Assembly: GCF_014696825.1 (NCBI RefSeq)
Contig: NZ_JACJQU010000003.1
Coordinates: 124,001-188,000 of the forward strand
Direction of reading: 5' to 3'
From: Anabaena sphaerica FACHB-251
Lineage (GTDB): Bacteria; Cyanobacteriota; Cyanobacteriia; Cyanobacteriales; Nostocaceae
Length of the DNA stretch: 64,000 nucleotides
Positions 9,279 through 20,200 of this stretch are shown piece by piece; the first letter of the stretch is position 1, and each line of letters starts with the position of its first letter. Below the pieces are notes generated by a model, which was given only the letters and a program-made list of their open reading frames with translations, was not told where the DNA came from and made no database searches. A program made the position numbers and the translations under genes.

Positions 9279-12200
9279 ATGAAAGCTGACAACATCCAAG
9301 ATATTTATGAACTTTCACCACTACAACAGGGTATTCTCTTTCATAGTTTATATGCTCCCGAATCGGCTGTTTATTTTGTCCAGTTATGTTACTCACTGAA
9401 GGGCAATTTTAATGTTGTGGCTTTTGCACAAGCTTGGCAAGAAGTAGTCAACCGTCACACTGTTTTACGCACAGCTTTTTATTGGGAAAATCTAGAAAAA
9501 CCTTTACAAGTTGTGCATCAGGAAGTCAAAATATCACTGATACAGCATGACTGGCAAGATATCAACCCAAATCATCAGTCGCAGAAATTACAGGAATTTT
9601 TGCAGCAAGATAGAGCATCCCATTTTGACCTGACACAACCATGTTTAATGCGGCTCCAGTTAATTCGCTGTACTGATGATTCTTACTATTTTATTTGGAG
9701 TAAACACCATCTCATCTTAGATGGTTGGTCAACAGCTTTAGTTTTAAAAGAAGTAGTGGAAACTTACCAATCACTTTGTCAAGGTGAAAATTTACCTTTA
9801 GTATTGGGTAGTTCTTTTGGAGATTATATAGGTTGGTTGCAACAACAAGATTTTAACCAAGCTAAAACCTTTTGGCAACAGTCCTTAAAGGGAGTGACAG
9901 CACCCACACCTTTGATTAATTTAAATGTTGAAAATTCATCAAACCAACTTGAACAATATGATCAGCAAGTAATTAAACTTTCACAAACAACTACTTCAGA
10001 ATTACAAACTTTAGCTAGACAAAATCAACTAACATTAAATACTTTAGTGCAAGGTGCATGGTCTTTACTTCTCAATCGTTATAGTAGAGAAACAGATGTA
10101 ATTTATGGTGTAACAGTCTCCGGTCGTCCAGCAGATTTAGTCAAAGCCGAATCTGTGGTGGGGATGTTTATCAATACTTTACCTGTGCGAGTGACAATTA
10201 ATGGTGAAGAATCTTTGTTATCTTGGTTGAAAAGATTGCAAACACAACTAACAGAAATTCGACAATATGAATATAGTCCACTGGTAGAGGTACAAGGTTG
10301 CAGTGAAGTACCGCGAGGTTTGCCTTTATTTGAAAGTATATTAGTATTTGAGAATTATCCCATTGATACTGTGCTAAAACATGGGATTCAAGATTTAGAA
10401 ATTCAGTCTATTAGTTCTGTTGATAATACTAACTATCCTCTAACAGTAACAGTTATACCTGGTTCTGAGTTAGAACTGAGAATATCTTACAATTGCGATC
10501 TGCTTGCAGCAGCGCCTCGCTATCGCTTTCATGCAGATACTATCACTCGGATGCTTGGGCATCTTATAACTTTACTGGAAAATATGATTGCAGATGTCAA
10601 TCAGTCTCTGGCTTCATTGTCAATGTTGACCAAAGTGGAAAAACATCAACTGCTAGTGGAGTGGAACAATACTCAAGCTAAATATCCCCAGAATAAGTGT
10701 ATTCATCAATTATTTGAAGAACAGGTAGAAAAAACACCAGATGCAGTTGCGGTAGTTTTTGCAGATAAACAATTAACCTACAGACAATTAAACCAAAAAG
10801 CCAATCAACTAGCACATTACTTAGCAAGTTTAGGTGTTAGCACTGGGGTAAATGTTTGTATTTTTCTAGAACGCGGTTTAGAAATGCTAGTGGGATTATT
10901 AGCTATCCTCAAAGCAGGTGGTACTTACTTACCATTAGACCCAGCATATCCTCCAGAACGCTTAACTTATATATTGGCAGATGCTCAAATATCAATTTTA
11001 TTAACACAACAAAATTTATTAACGGTCTTACCAAAAAACCAAACTCAAATTCTGTGCTTAGATAAAGAATGGGAAAAGATTTCTCAGCAGTCTCAAGAAA
11101 ACTTAGTTAATAGAAACACAACCCAAAACCTAGCTTATATAATTTACACTTCTGGTTCTACAGGTAAACCAAAAGGTGTACAAATACCTCATCAAGCTGT
11201 GGTTAACTTCCTGATTTCTATGCTGGAAAAACCAGGGCTAACAGACCAAGATACAATCTTATCTATCACGACAATTACTTTTGATATCGCTGTTTTAGAA
11301 CTTTTTCTTCCTCTAATTATTGGTGCGCGGTTAGTCATAGTTAGCCGTGAAATTGCCACAGATGGCAGTCAATTATTAAAGTGTTTGGTAAACTCTGGTG
11401 CTACTGTTATGCAAGCAACACCAGCAACTTGGAAACTACTTTTAGAATCTGGGTGGCAGGGTAGTCCAAACTTGAAAATCCTCTGTGGTGGAGAAAATTT
11501 ATCCCAACAAATAGCACAAAATTTAGTAGAAAAATGTGCTGCTGTGTGGAATATGTATGGACCCACAGAAACTACTATTTGGTCTACTCTCTACAAACTT
11601 GATATTCACAAACAGCAAGTATTAATTGGTCGTCCCATTGCCAACACACAAATTTATGTTTTAGATGACAATTTACAACCAGTACCTATAGGAGTAATAG
11701 GTGAACTTTATATTGGTGGTGATGGTTTAGCGAGAGGCTATCATAACCGTCCAGATTTAACAGATAAAAAGTTTATTCCCAATATTTTTAGTACAGAAAC
11801 AAAAGCACGGCTATATAAAACTGGTGACTTAGTTCGCTATCTGACCGATGGGAATATTGAGTTTTTAGGACGCATTGATAACCAAGTAAAAATTCGCGGT
11901 TTTCGGATTGAACTGGGAGAAATTGAAGCGTTACTGAGCCAACATCCAGAAGTAAAAGAAACTGTAGTAGTAGTGAGAGAAGATAACCCAGGTGATAAAA
12001 GATTAGTAGCTTATATTGTTGCTAATGGCATTCTGCAAACTTCGGAAATTCGCAACTTCTTAAAAGACAAGCTGCCAGATTACATGATACCTTCAGCATT
12101 TGTGCAGCTTGACACCCTTCCACTTACACCAAATGGAAAAATAGACCGCCGAGCCTTACCAGCACCAGATAAAAGCAACTTAGAATTAAAAAATTTCTTT

Positions 12201-12542
12201 GTTGCACCTCGTACCGCCGTTGAGGAAATCTTAGCAGGAATTTGGAAAAAAATACTTCACGTTGAGCAAGTAGGTATTCATGATAATTTCTTTGAACTTG
12301 GTGGACATTCTCTATTAGCCACTCAAGTTATTTCTCGCATTCGTGAAACCTTCCGCATAGAATTACCTTTGCGTTATTTATTTGAATCGCCAACAGTAGA
12401 GAAATTAGCACAAAAAATTATTGCCCAAGAAGCCAAACCAGGAATCACAGAAAGAATGGCTCAAATCCTCAAACAGCTTGATGGTATGTCTGATGAGGAA
12501 GCAAAACAAGCATTACAAAACCGCAAAACCGCAAAGCAGTAA
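9279..12542 (+). CDS. NRPS, glycine module C-A-PCP
   Basis: A 1087-residue single-module synthetase starting 5 bp after the preceding stop. The C domain has an intact HHLILDG near residue 142. It begins with the LSPLQQGILFH motif typical of C domains that follow an epimerase and accept a D-configured donor. The A domain has YTSGSTGKPKG near 623 and pocket residues D-I-L-Q-L-G-M-I-W-K, a glycine code. The PCP Ser is in LGGHSLL near 1009. It should add Gly to the D-(beta-hydroxy)Asp chain. The A-domain sequence closely resembles that of the first Gly module (shared REVATDG/REIATDG and VMQATPATW stretches), consistent with module duplication within the cluster. Confidence 0.95.
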   Translation: MKADNIQDIYELSPLQQGILFHSLYAPESAVYFVQLCYSLKGNFNVVAFAQAWQEVVNRHTVLRTAFYWENLEKPLQVVHQEVKISLIQHDWQDINPNHQSQKLQEFLQQDRASHFDLTQPCLMRLQLIRCTDDSYYFIWSKHHLILDGWSTALVLKEVVETYQSLCQGENLPLVLGSSFGDYIGWLQQQDFNQAKTFWQQSLKGVTAPTPLINLNVENSSNQLEQYDQQVIKLSQTTTSELQTLARQNQLTLNTLVQGAWSLLLNRYSRETDVIYGVTVSGRPADLVKAESVVGMFINTLPVRVTINGEESLLSWLKRLQTQLTEIRQYEYSPLVEVQGCSEVPRGLPLFESILVFENYPIDTVLKHGIQDLEIQSISSVDNTNYPLTVTVIPGSELELRISYNCDLLAAAPRYRFHADTITRMLGHLITLLENMIADVNQSLASLSMLTKVEKHQLLVEWNNTQAKYPQNKCIHQLFEEQVEKTPDAVAVVFADKQLTYRQLNQKANQLAHYLASLGVSTGVNVCIFLERGLEMLVGLLAILKAGGTYLPLDPAYPPERLTYILADAQISILLTQQNLLTVLPKNQTQILCLDKEWEKISQQSQENLVNRNTTQNLAYIIYTSGSTGKPKGVQIPHQAVVNFLISMLEKPGLTDQDTILSITTITFDIAVLELFLPLIIGARLVIVSREIATDGSQLLKCLVNSGATVMQATPATWKLLLESGWQGSPNLKILCGGENLSQQIAQNLVEKCAAVWNMYGPTETTIWSTLYKLDIHKQQVLIGRPIANTQIYVLDDNLQPVPIGVIGELYIGGDGLARGYHNRPDLTDKKFIPNIFSTETKARLYKTGDLVRYLTDGNIEFLGRIDNQVKIRGFRIELGEIEALLSQHPEVKETVVVVREDNPGDKRLVAYIVANGILQTSEIRNFLKDKLPDYMIPSAFVQLDTLPLTPNGKIDRRALPAPDKSNLELKNFFVAPRTAVEEILAGIWKKILHVEQVGIHDNFFELGGHSLLATQVISRIRETFRIELPLRYLFESPTVEKLAQKIIAQEAKPGITERMAQILKQLDGMSDEEAKQALQNRKTAKQ

Positions 12543-12558
12543 AAGAGGTGAAAGCATA

Positions 12559-15500
12559 ATGGATTTATCTGCTGAAAAACTGGATCTTTTGGCGTTATTA
12601 CTGGAAGAAGAAGATATCGAATATACACCAGTTCAAACAATTTTGCCAAGAAAAAACACTGACAAATTAGAGCTTTCTTTTGCTCAGAAACGCTTGTGGA
12701 TTTTAAATCAATTAGAGCCTGGTAATCCCTTTTATAATATTCCTGCTGCCATCAAACTAAAAGGTAAGCTAGATATAGACGCTTTGGAACGTAGTTTTAA
12801 TGAAATTATCCAGCGTCATGAGGTTTTACGTACTAAATTTAACGTTATAGATGGACAACCTATTTTAGAAATAGTCCCACAACAAACTATAAATTTACTA
12901 ATAGTAGATTTAAGAGAAATTGCCATAACAGAACGTGAAGCAAAGGTACAAAGTTTAGCTGATGCTAAATTTAGGAAACCTTTTAATCTTGCATTTGAAG
13001 CACTTTTACGTGGTACTTTGTTGCAATTAGATGAAGCTGAATATATTTTACTGTTGACAATGCACCATATTGTTAGTGATGGTTGGTCAACGGATATATT
13101 AATCAGGGAAGTAGCAGCAATTTATGAATGTTTCACTCAGGGTAAACCTTCCCCGTTACCGCAATTAACTATTCAATATACAGACTATGCGATTTGGCAA
13201 CGAAAATGGTTACAGGGCGAAGTTTTAGAAACTCAAATCAATTACTGGAAGCAACAACTAGCAGGTAGTTTACCTATTTTAGAATTACCTACAGATAGAC
13301 CACGCCCAAAGATTAAAACTTACCAAGGAGCAAAACAATATTTTCAACTATCTCCAGAAATTTCTCTGGCTTTAAAAACCTTGAGTCAAAAACAGGATTG
13401 TACTTTATTTATGACCCTGCTGGCAGCTTTCAAGGTGCTATTATATCGCTACACAGGTCTGGAAGATATTATAGTTGGTTCACCTATTGCTAATCGTAAT
13501 CGGGCAGAAATTGAAAGCTTAATTGGCTTTTTTGTGAATACTTTGGTATTGCGAACTGATTTATCAGATCATTTTACATTTGTAGGATTATTAAATAGAG
13601 TCAGGGAAACTACGTTATCAGCCTATGCTCATCAAGATTTACCTTTTGATGTATTAGTAGAAGAATTACAACCCCAACGTGACTTGAGCCATACCCCCCT
13701 GTTTCAAGTGATGTTTGTTTTGCAAAATGCGCCAATTTCGGCAGTAGAGTTATCAGGCTTAACTGTAGAACCTTTAACAAGTGAAAATGGTAATGCTAAG
13801 TTTGATTTAACTCTGGTAACAGAAGAAACTGATTCAGGAATTAAGGTAGGTTGGGAATACAATACCGATTTATTTAACGCTGAAACTATCACCTGCATAG
13901 GGGAGAATTTTCAAACTTTACTTGAAGGTATTGTTGCCAACCCCCAGCAGAGAATTACAGAACTATCTTTATTAACACAGCAACAGCAACATCAATTATT
14001 AGTAGATGGGAATAACAACCAATCAGAATATGATTTAGATAAATGTATTCATCAACTATTTGCAGAGCAGGTAGAACGGACACCTAATGCTGTAGCAGTG
14101 GTTTTTGGAAAGCAACAATTCACTTACCGAGAATTAAATAATCAAGCAAATCAATTGGCTTGCTATTTACAAAAAATAGGTGTTAAACCTGATGTATTGG
14201 TAGGAATTTGTGTAGAGCGTTCCTTAGAAATGGTAGTAGGACTACTAGGGATTCTCAAAGCTGGTGGTGCTTATCTTCCACTCGACCCCAATTATCCCCA
14301 AGAACGCTTAGAATTTATGGCTAAAGATGCCGATATATGGGTATTATTAACTCAGGAAAAGTTAGTTAATTTATTTCCTCAACACCAAGCAGAGATTATT
14401 TGTTTAGATTCTTGTGAAGTGATAAATCCTGATATTCTCTGCGTCTCTGCGTCTCTGCGTGAAGTACAGCCTGATAACTTAGCTTATGTTATTTACACAT
14501 CAGGTTCAACCGGAAAACCCAAAGGTGTGATGATTTCTCACCGCGCTCTTTGCAACCATACTTTATGGATGCAGTCAGCATTTCCCTTAACTGAATCAGA
14601 CAGAGTTCTGCAAAAAACGCCTTTTAGTTTTGATGCTTCTGTGTGGGAATTTTACGCACCATTAGTAGCAGGTGGTAAGTTAATCTTAGCTAAACCAGAT
14701 GGACATCAAGATACAGCTTATCTTGTAGATTTAATTGCTCAAGAAAACATTACTATTTTGCAATTAGTTCCCTCTCTATTGCGAGTGCTGTTAAAGGAGA
14801 AGAATCTCAAAAATTGTCACAGCTTGCGACGGGTATTTTGTGGAGGTGAAGTATTAACCTTTGACTTACAAAATAAATTATTTCAGATTTTACCTAATGT
14901 AGAACTGTGTAATTTATATGGTCCAACTGAAGCAACCATAGATACAACATATTATAAATGTAAATACGAGGATAAACGTCCCATTGTACCAATTGGCAGA
15001 GCGATCGCTAATACCCAAATATACCTCTTAGATATCCACCTGCAACCTGTTCCTATTGGTGTACCAGGGGAAATTTATATCGGTGGTGCAGGTTTAGCTA
15101 GAGGTTATCTCAATCGTCCAGATTTGACAGCAGAAAAATTCATTACCAATCCTTTTCTACCTAATAGCAAACTATATAAAACAGGTGATTTAGCTCGTTA
15201 TCTTCTAGATGGAAATATAGAGTTTATTGAGCGCATTGATGGTCAAGTTAAACTGCGGGGTTTTCGGATTGAACTAGGAGAAATAGAAACACAATTAAAC
15301 CAGCACTTACAAGTTAAACAAGCTGTAGTTTTAGTGCGGGAAGATGTACCGGGGGAAAAACGCTTAGTAGCTTATATTATACCTGATCAAAAACACTCAC
15401 TTACAGTTAGTGAACTGCGTAATTTCTTAAAGCAGAATTTACCTGACTATATGATACCAACAGTATTTATATTGTTAGATAATCTGCCATTTTTACCCAA

Positions 15501-17232
15501 TGGTAAAATAGACCGCAAAGCACTACCAGCACCAGATAAGGCTAGACCTGATTTACAAGCTGTTTTTGCAGCACCACGCACTCAAACAGAAGAAACTCTG
15601 GTACGAATATGGTCTGAAGTTCTCCGGTTAGACAATGTGGGGATTAATGATAACTTTTTTGAGTTAGGTGGAGATTCAATTCTCAGTCTACAGGTGATTG
15701 CTAAAGCCAATCAGGCTGGCTTACAACTAACTCCTAAACAGATTTTTGAATATCAAACAATTGCCGATTTAGCATTAGTAGCAAGTACAAATAAAAAAAT
15801 CTTCATTAAACAAGGCATTGTTACAGGTTCTCTCCCCTTAACTCCTATTCAAAATTGGTTTTTTGACCAGGAACTCCTTGATTATCATCATTGGAATCAG
15901 TCAGTAATGTTAGAGGTTGATCAGACTTGTAACCCTATTTTATTAGAGCAGGTTGTCAAACAATTAATTCTGCATCATGATGCTTTACGCTTGCAGTTTG
16001 AAAACACAGAATTTGGTTGGAAATCAATAATTAGTCAACCTGAAAATATATCAAATTTTTCTATTATTGATTTATCAAAATTACCTGAAGATGAGCAGTA
16101 CCAAGCAATAGAAATCAAAGCTAATGCACTACAAGCAAGCCTTAACTTATCCCAAGGTCAATTAGTAAAAGTTGCTTTATTCAAACTGGGAGATAATCAA
16201 CCTAATAGACTGTTAATCATCATTCACCATTTAGCAGTTGATGGCATTTCTTGGCGAATTTTACTTGAAGATTTGCAAACTGCTTATCAACAAGTTAGAC
16301 AGAGTGAAAAAATCCAACTACCAGCAAAAACTACTTCAGTAAAACAGTGGGCTGAAAAACTGCAAAAATACGCCAAATCGGAAACTGTAAAATCAGAAAT
16401 TAATTACTGGTTATATCAGCATAATCAAAACATTTCTCCTTTACCTGTTGACTATCCTAATGGAGAAAATACTGTAGATTTAGCTTGTACAGTTTCAGTC
16501 ACTCTCACCCCGGAAGAGACAACATCTTTATTACTTGAAGTCCCAGCAACTTATCAAACACAAATTAATGATATTTTGTTAACTGCTCTGGTACAAACTT
16601 TTCAACAATGGACTGCTAACAGTTCACTGTTAGTAAATTTGGAAGGTCATGGACGAGAAGATATCCTAGAAAATGTTGACTTATCCCGTACTGTTGGCTG
16701 GTTTACTACTATTTTTCCAGTTTTATTGGATATCACAGCAGTTGTTGAACCAGGAGCAGCATTAAAAACAGTTAAAGAACAATTGCGTAGTATTCCCCAC
16801 AAAGGTATTAATTATGGAGTTTTGCGTTATCTCAGTGAAAAATCAATTACTGAAAAAGTGCAAACTTTACCAGAAGCAGAAGTAACATTTAACTACTTGG
16901 GTCAATTTGACCAAATAATTTCTCAAACATCAATATTTAAACCTGCGCTTGAGTCTACAGGAAATAATCAAAGTCCAAGGGGCAAACGTAACAGTTTACT
17001 AGAAGTTAATAGCTTAATTGTAGATGGAAAGTTACGTCTAAATTGGACTTATAGCAAAGCATTACATCAACCAGAAACAGTAGAAAAACTGGCTCAGGAA
17101 TATCTGGAAAAATTGCGATCGCTCATTCTTCATTGTCTGTCACCCAACGCTGGCGGCTTTACACCCTCAGACTTTCCGCAAATGAATTTTAGCCAAGCAG
17201 AACTTGACCAATTAATTGCCGAACTAGACTAA
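12559..17232 (+). CDS. NRPS, glutamine module C-A-PCP-E
   Basis: The start is taken at ATG 12559 (MDLSAEKLDLLALLL), preceded by AGAGGTGA. Longer in-frame versions would overlap the previous gene by over 100 bp. The 1557-residue protein has an LCL-type C domain with HHIVSDG near residue 169 and an A domain with YTSGSTGKPKG near 645. Pocket residues are D-A-W-Q-F-G-L-I-D-K, the glutamine code. A PCP (LGGDSIL, about 1038) and an epimerization domain with HHLAVDG near 1224 follow. It should install D-Gln. The N-terminal helix before the C domain is a possible docking segment. A three-copy 8-bp repeat is inserted in the A-domain linker (14437-14460). Fold and domain order are certain; the residue call rests on the code alone. 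Confidence 0.95.
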   Translation: MDLSAEKLDLLALLLEEEDIEYTPVQTILPRKNTDKLELSFAQKRLWILNQLEPGNPFYNIPAAIKLKGKLDIDALERSFNEIIQRHEVLRTKFNVIDGQPILEIVPQQTINLLIVDLREIAITEREAKVQSLADAKFRKPFNLAFEALLRGTLLQLDEAEYILLLTMHHIVSDGWSTDILIREVAAIYECFTQGKPSPLPQLTIQYTDYAIWQRKWLQGEVLETQINYWKQQLAGSLPILELPTDRPRPKIKTYQGAKQYFQLSPEISLALKTLSQKQDCTLFMTLLAAFKVLLYRYTGLEDIIVGSPIANRNRAEIESLIGFFVNTLVLRTDLSDHFTFVGLLNRVRETTLSAYAHQDLPFDVLVEELQPQRDLSHTPLFQVMFVLQNAPISAVELSGLTVEPLTSENGNAKFDLTLVTEETDSGIKVGWEYNTDLFNAETITCIGENFQTLLEGIVANPQQRITELSLLTQQQQHQLLVDGNNNQSEYDLDKCIHQLFAEQVERTPNAVAVVFGKQQFTYRELNNQANQLACYLQKIGVKPDVLVGICVERSLEMVVGLLGILKAGGAYLPLDPNYPQERLEFMAKDADIWVLLTQEKLVNLFPQHQAEIICLDSCEVINPDILCVSASLREVQPDNLAYVIYTSGSTGKPKGVMISHRALCNHTLWMQSAFPLTESDRVLQKTPFSFDASVWEFYAPLVAGGKLILAKPDGHQDTAYLVDLIAQENITILQLVPSLLRVLLKEKNLKNCHSLRRVFCGGEVLTFDLQNKLFQILPNVELCNLYGPTEATIDTTYYKCKYEDKRPIVPIGRAIANTQIYLLDIHLQPVPIGVPGEIYIGGAGLARGYLNRPDLTAEKFITNPFLPNSKLYKTGDLARYLLDGNIEFIERIDGQVKLRGFRIELGEIETQLNQHLQVKQAVVLVREDVPGEKRLVAYIIPDQKHSLTVSELRNFLKQNLPDYMIPTVFILLDNLPFLPNGKIDRKALPAPDKARPDLQAVFAAPRTQTEETLVRIWSEVLRLDNVGINDNFFELGGDSILSLQVIAKANQAGLQLTPKQIFEYQTIADLALVASTNKKIFIKQGIVTGSLPLTPIQNWFFDQELLDYHHWNQSVMLEVDQTCNPILLEQVVKQLILHHDALRLQFENTEFGWKSIISQPENISNFSIIDLSKLPEDEQYQAIEIKANALQASLNLSQGQLVKVALFKLGDNQPNRLLIIIHHLAVDGISWRILLEDLQTAYQQVRQSEKIQLPAKTTSVKQWAEKLQKYAKSETVKSEINYWLYQHNQNISPLPVDYPNGENTVDLACTVSVTLTPEETTSLLLEVPATYQTQINDILLTALVQTFQQWTANSSLLVNLEGHGREDILENVDLSRTVGWFTTIFPVLLDITAVVEPGAALKTVKEQLRSIPHKGINYGVLRYLSEKSITEKVQTLPEAEVTFNYLGQFDQIISQTSIFKPALESTGNNQSPRGKRNSLLEVNSLIVDGKLRLNWTYSKALHQPETVEKLAQEYLEKLRSLILHCLSPNAGGFTPSDFPQMNFSQAELDQLIAELD
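14437..14460 (+). repeat. Three perfect CTCTGCGT copies inside the Gln A domain
   Basis: Three consecutive CTCTGCGT octamers (24 bp, 8 codons) encode LCVSASLR just before the LAYVIYTSG core. This is an abundant cyanobacterial repeat type. Imperfect inverted copies flank the gap at 45585-45603 and 45659-45678. It lies in the same linker position as the repeat in the Asp A domain. Confidence 0.75.
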
Positions 17233-17248
17233 AAAAAGGTAACTATTA

Positions 17249-20200
17249 ATGAATAAAAAGAATATTGAAAATATTTATCCTCTTTCGCCTACCCAACAAG
17301 GCATACTCTTTCATACTCTCCACGCACCAGAATCAGGAGTTTATGTAGTTCAAAGCTGTTACACATTTAGCCAATCTATTAACATCGCTGCTTTTAAACA
17401 AGCTTGGCAACAAATCATCAATCAGCACCCAATTTTACGCACTTATTTTCACTGGAAACAGCATAAAGAGCCGTTTCAAGTAGTACATAAATCTGTAGAA
17501 TTACCTTGGCAGCAACAGGACTGGCAAAACTTATCTGTCACTGCACAATCAGAAAAATTAACAGCATTCCTAGCAGCAGATCGCCAACAAGGGTTTGATA
17601 TTTATCAACCATCTTTAATGCGGTTGATATTGATTCAAATAGCTCCAAAAACTTATCATTTTATTTGGAGTAGCCACCATTTAATTTTAGATGGTTGGTC
17701 TGCGGCTTTGGTGCTACATCAAGTTTTTCAGGCTTACGAAGTATTATGTAAAGGACAAGTTCTCCCATTACCGCGCTCTCGTCCATATCAGGATTATATT
17801 GCTTGGTTACAACAGCAAGATTTAGCTAAAGCAGAAGCATTTTGGCGGAAATACCTCAAAGGTTTTACTGCACCGACTCAACTAAAAGTTAATGCTTTTG
17901 CTAATTCAATTACAGGATGTGGAGAAAAATCAATTAAGCTATCATCAGCAACAACTACAGCATTACAATCATTTGCACGACAGCACAAGTTGACTTTAAA
18001 CACTTTAGTACAGGGAGCTTGGGCTATACTCCTGAGTCGTTATAGTGGTGAGGAAGATGTAGTTTTCGGAGCTACTTCCTCTGGTCGTCCACCTGCATTA
18101 GTCGGCTCAGATTCAATGGTAGGTTTATTTATTAACACCTTACCAGTGCGTGTACAAACATCTGGGAACAAATTATTAATTTCCTGGTTGCAAAAACTTC
18201 AAACGCAACAAATAGAAGCTCAACAATATGAATACAGTCCCTTGGTGCAAGTGCAAGGATGGAGTGAAGTTCCGAGAGATTTGCCTTTATTTGAAACAAT
18301 TTTAGTATTTGAAAACTACCCTGTAGATGCTTCCTTAAAAGCAAAATCTACAGAGATGCAAATTCATAATGTTTGCTCTACGGAATCAACAAATTATTCC
18401 CTTAGTCTGTCAGTAGGAACAAGTACAGAATTAAAGCTAGAGATTTTATATGATCGTAGTCGTTTTCATGCAGAAACTATAACTTGTATTTTAGGTCATC
18501 TACAAACATTATTAGAGGGTATAGTTGCTAATCCTCACCAATCTCTATCTTCATTACCTTTATTGACATCAGCCGAAATACATCAACAATTGGTGGAATG
18601 GAATAATACCCAAACAGAGTATCCCAAAGACAAGTGTATCCATCAATTATTTGAGGAACAGGCAGAAAAAACACCAGATGCAGTAGCGGTAGTGTTTGAA
18701 AATAAACACATTACCTATCAACAACTCAACCAAAAAGCGAATCAACTAGCGCACTTTTTACAAAAATTGGGTGTAAAACCAGAAATACCAGTTGCCATTT
18801 GTATGGAACGTTCCCTGGAAATGGTAATTGGTGTATTAGGAATATTAAAAGCAGGTGGTGCTTATGTTCCCCTTGATCCTGCTTATCCACAAGAAAGATT
18901 GAAATATATGTTTACCGATGCTGCAATATCGGTAATGCTCACTCAAAATAAATTATTAGCAAAATTGAGTGAATATCAAGAAAAAATTATTTGTTTAGAT
19001 ACTGACTGGGAGAAAATTTCTAGAGAAAGTCCAGCAAATCCCTCAATTAATATACAAGCTAATAACTTAGCTTATGTAATTTACACCTCTGGTTCTACAG
19101 GAAAACCAAAAGGAGTAATGATTGAACATCAATCATTAATCAATTTTACCGAAGCTGCTAAAGTTAAATATCAAATTCAAACGGGAGAAAGAATTTTACA
19201 ATTTGCATCCATTAGTTTTGATGCTGCTGCTGAAGAAATTTATCCTTGTTTAACATCTGGTGCAACACTGGTACTGCGTACAGATGAAATGCTGAGTTCT
19301 CTGGCTAAATTTATGGAAAATTGCCGCAATTGGCAAATTACAGTTTTAGATTTACCCACAGCATACTGGCATTTAATAGTTTCGGAATTGGCAAATCACA
19401 ACTTAACTTTACCAGAGTCATTAAGATTAATCATTATTGGTGGAGAAAGCGCACTTCCTGAAAAAGTTGCAATTTGGCAAAAGCAAGTAGGTACTTATCC
19501 TCAGTTAATTAATACCTATGGTCCAACAGAAACAACCGTAGTTGCCACTTATTGTAATTTAACTACAACACAAATAAATGGGCAAGAAGTACCAATTGGT
19601 TGCTCTATTAATAATGTTCAAATATATATCTTAGACCAGGACTTACAACCCTTACCTGTGGGTATACCTGGTGAAATCTACATTGGTGGTGCAGGTTTAG
19701 CAAGGGGTTATTTAAACCGTCCTAAATTAACAGATGAAAAGTTTATACCCAATCCTTTTTTACCTGATGCCAAACTATATAAAACAGGAGATTTAGCTCG
19801 TTATCTTCCCAACGGTAATATTCAATTTATTGGACGTATTGATAATCAAATAAAACTGCGCGGTTTTCGGATTGAACTAGGAGAAATTGAATCTGTTTTA
19901 ATTCAACATCCATATATTCAAGAAGCAGTAGTTACAGCGCGACAAAATACCTTAGTAGGCTACATAGTTGCTGATTCTCAAAACATACCCAGCAACAGCG
20001 ACATTCAAAACTTCCTCAAAGAAAAGTTGCCAGAATATATGGTTCCTAGTGGATTTATTTTCTTAGAAAGTCTGCCACTGACAACTAATGGCAAAATTGA
20101 CCATAAAGCCTTACTCGCAGCAGATACGGCTATAACAGAAAGGGAAAAGCTATTTAAAGAAGCACGAAATTCCTTAGAGAAGGAATTGCTAACAATTTGG

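Noticed and set aside
12421-12558. Longer N-terminus for the Gln NRPS
   Set aside because: The extra 46 codons overlap the previous NRPS gene in another frame. ATG 12559 has a good AGAGGTGA site and starts a typical leader helix.
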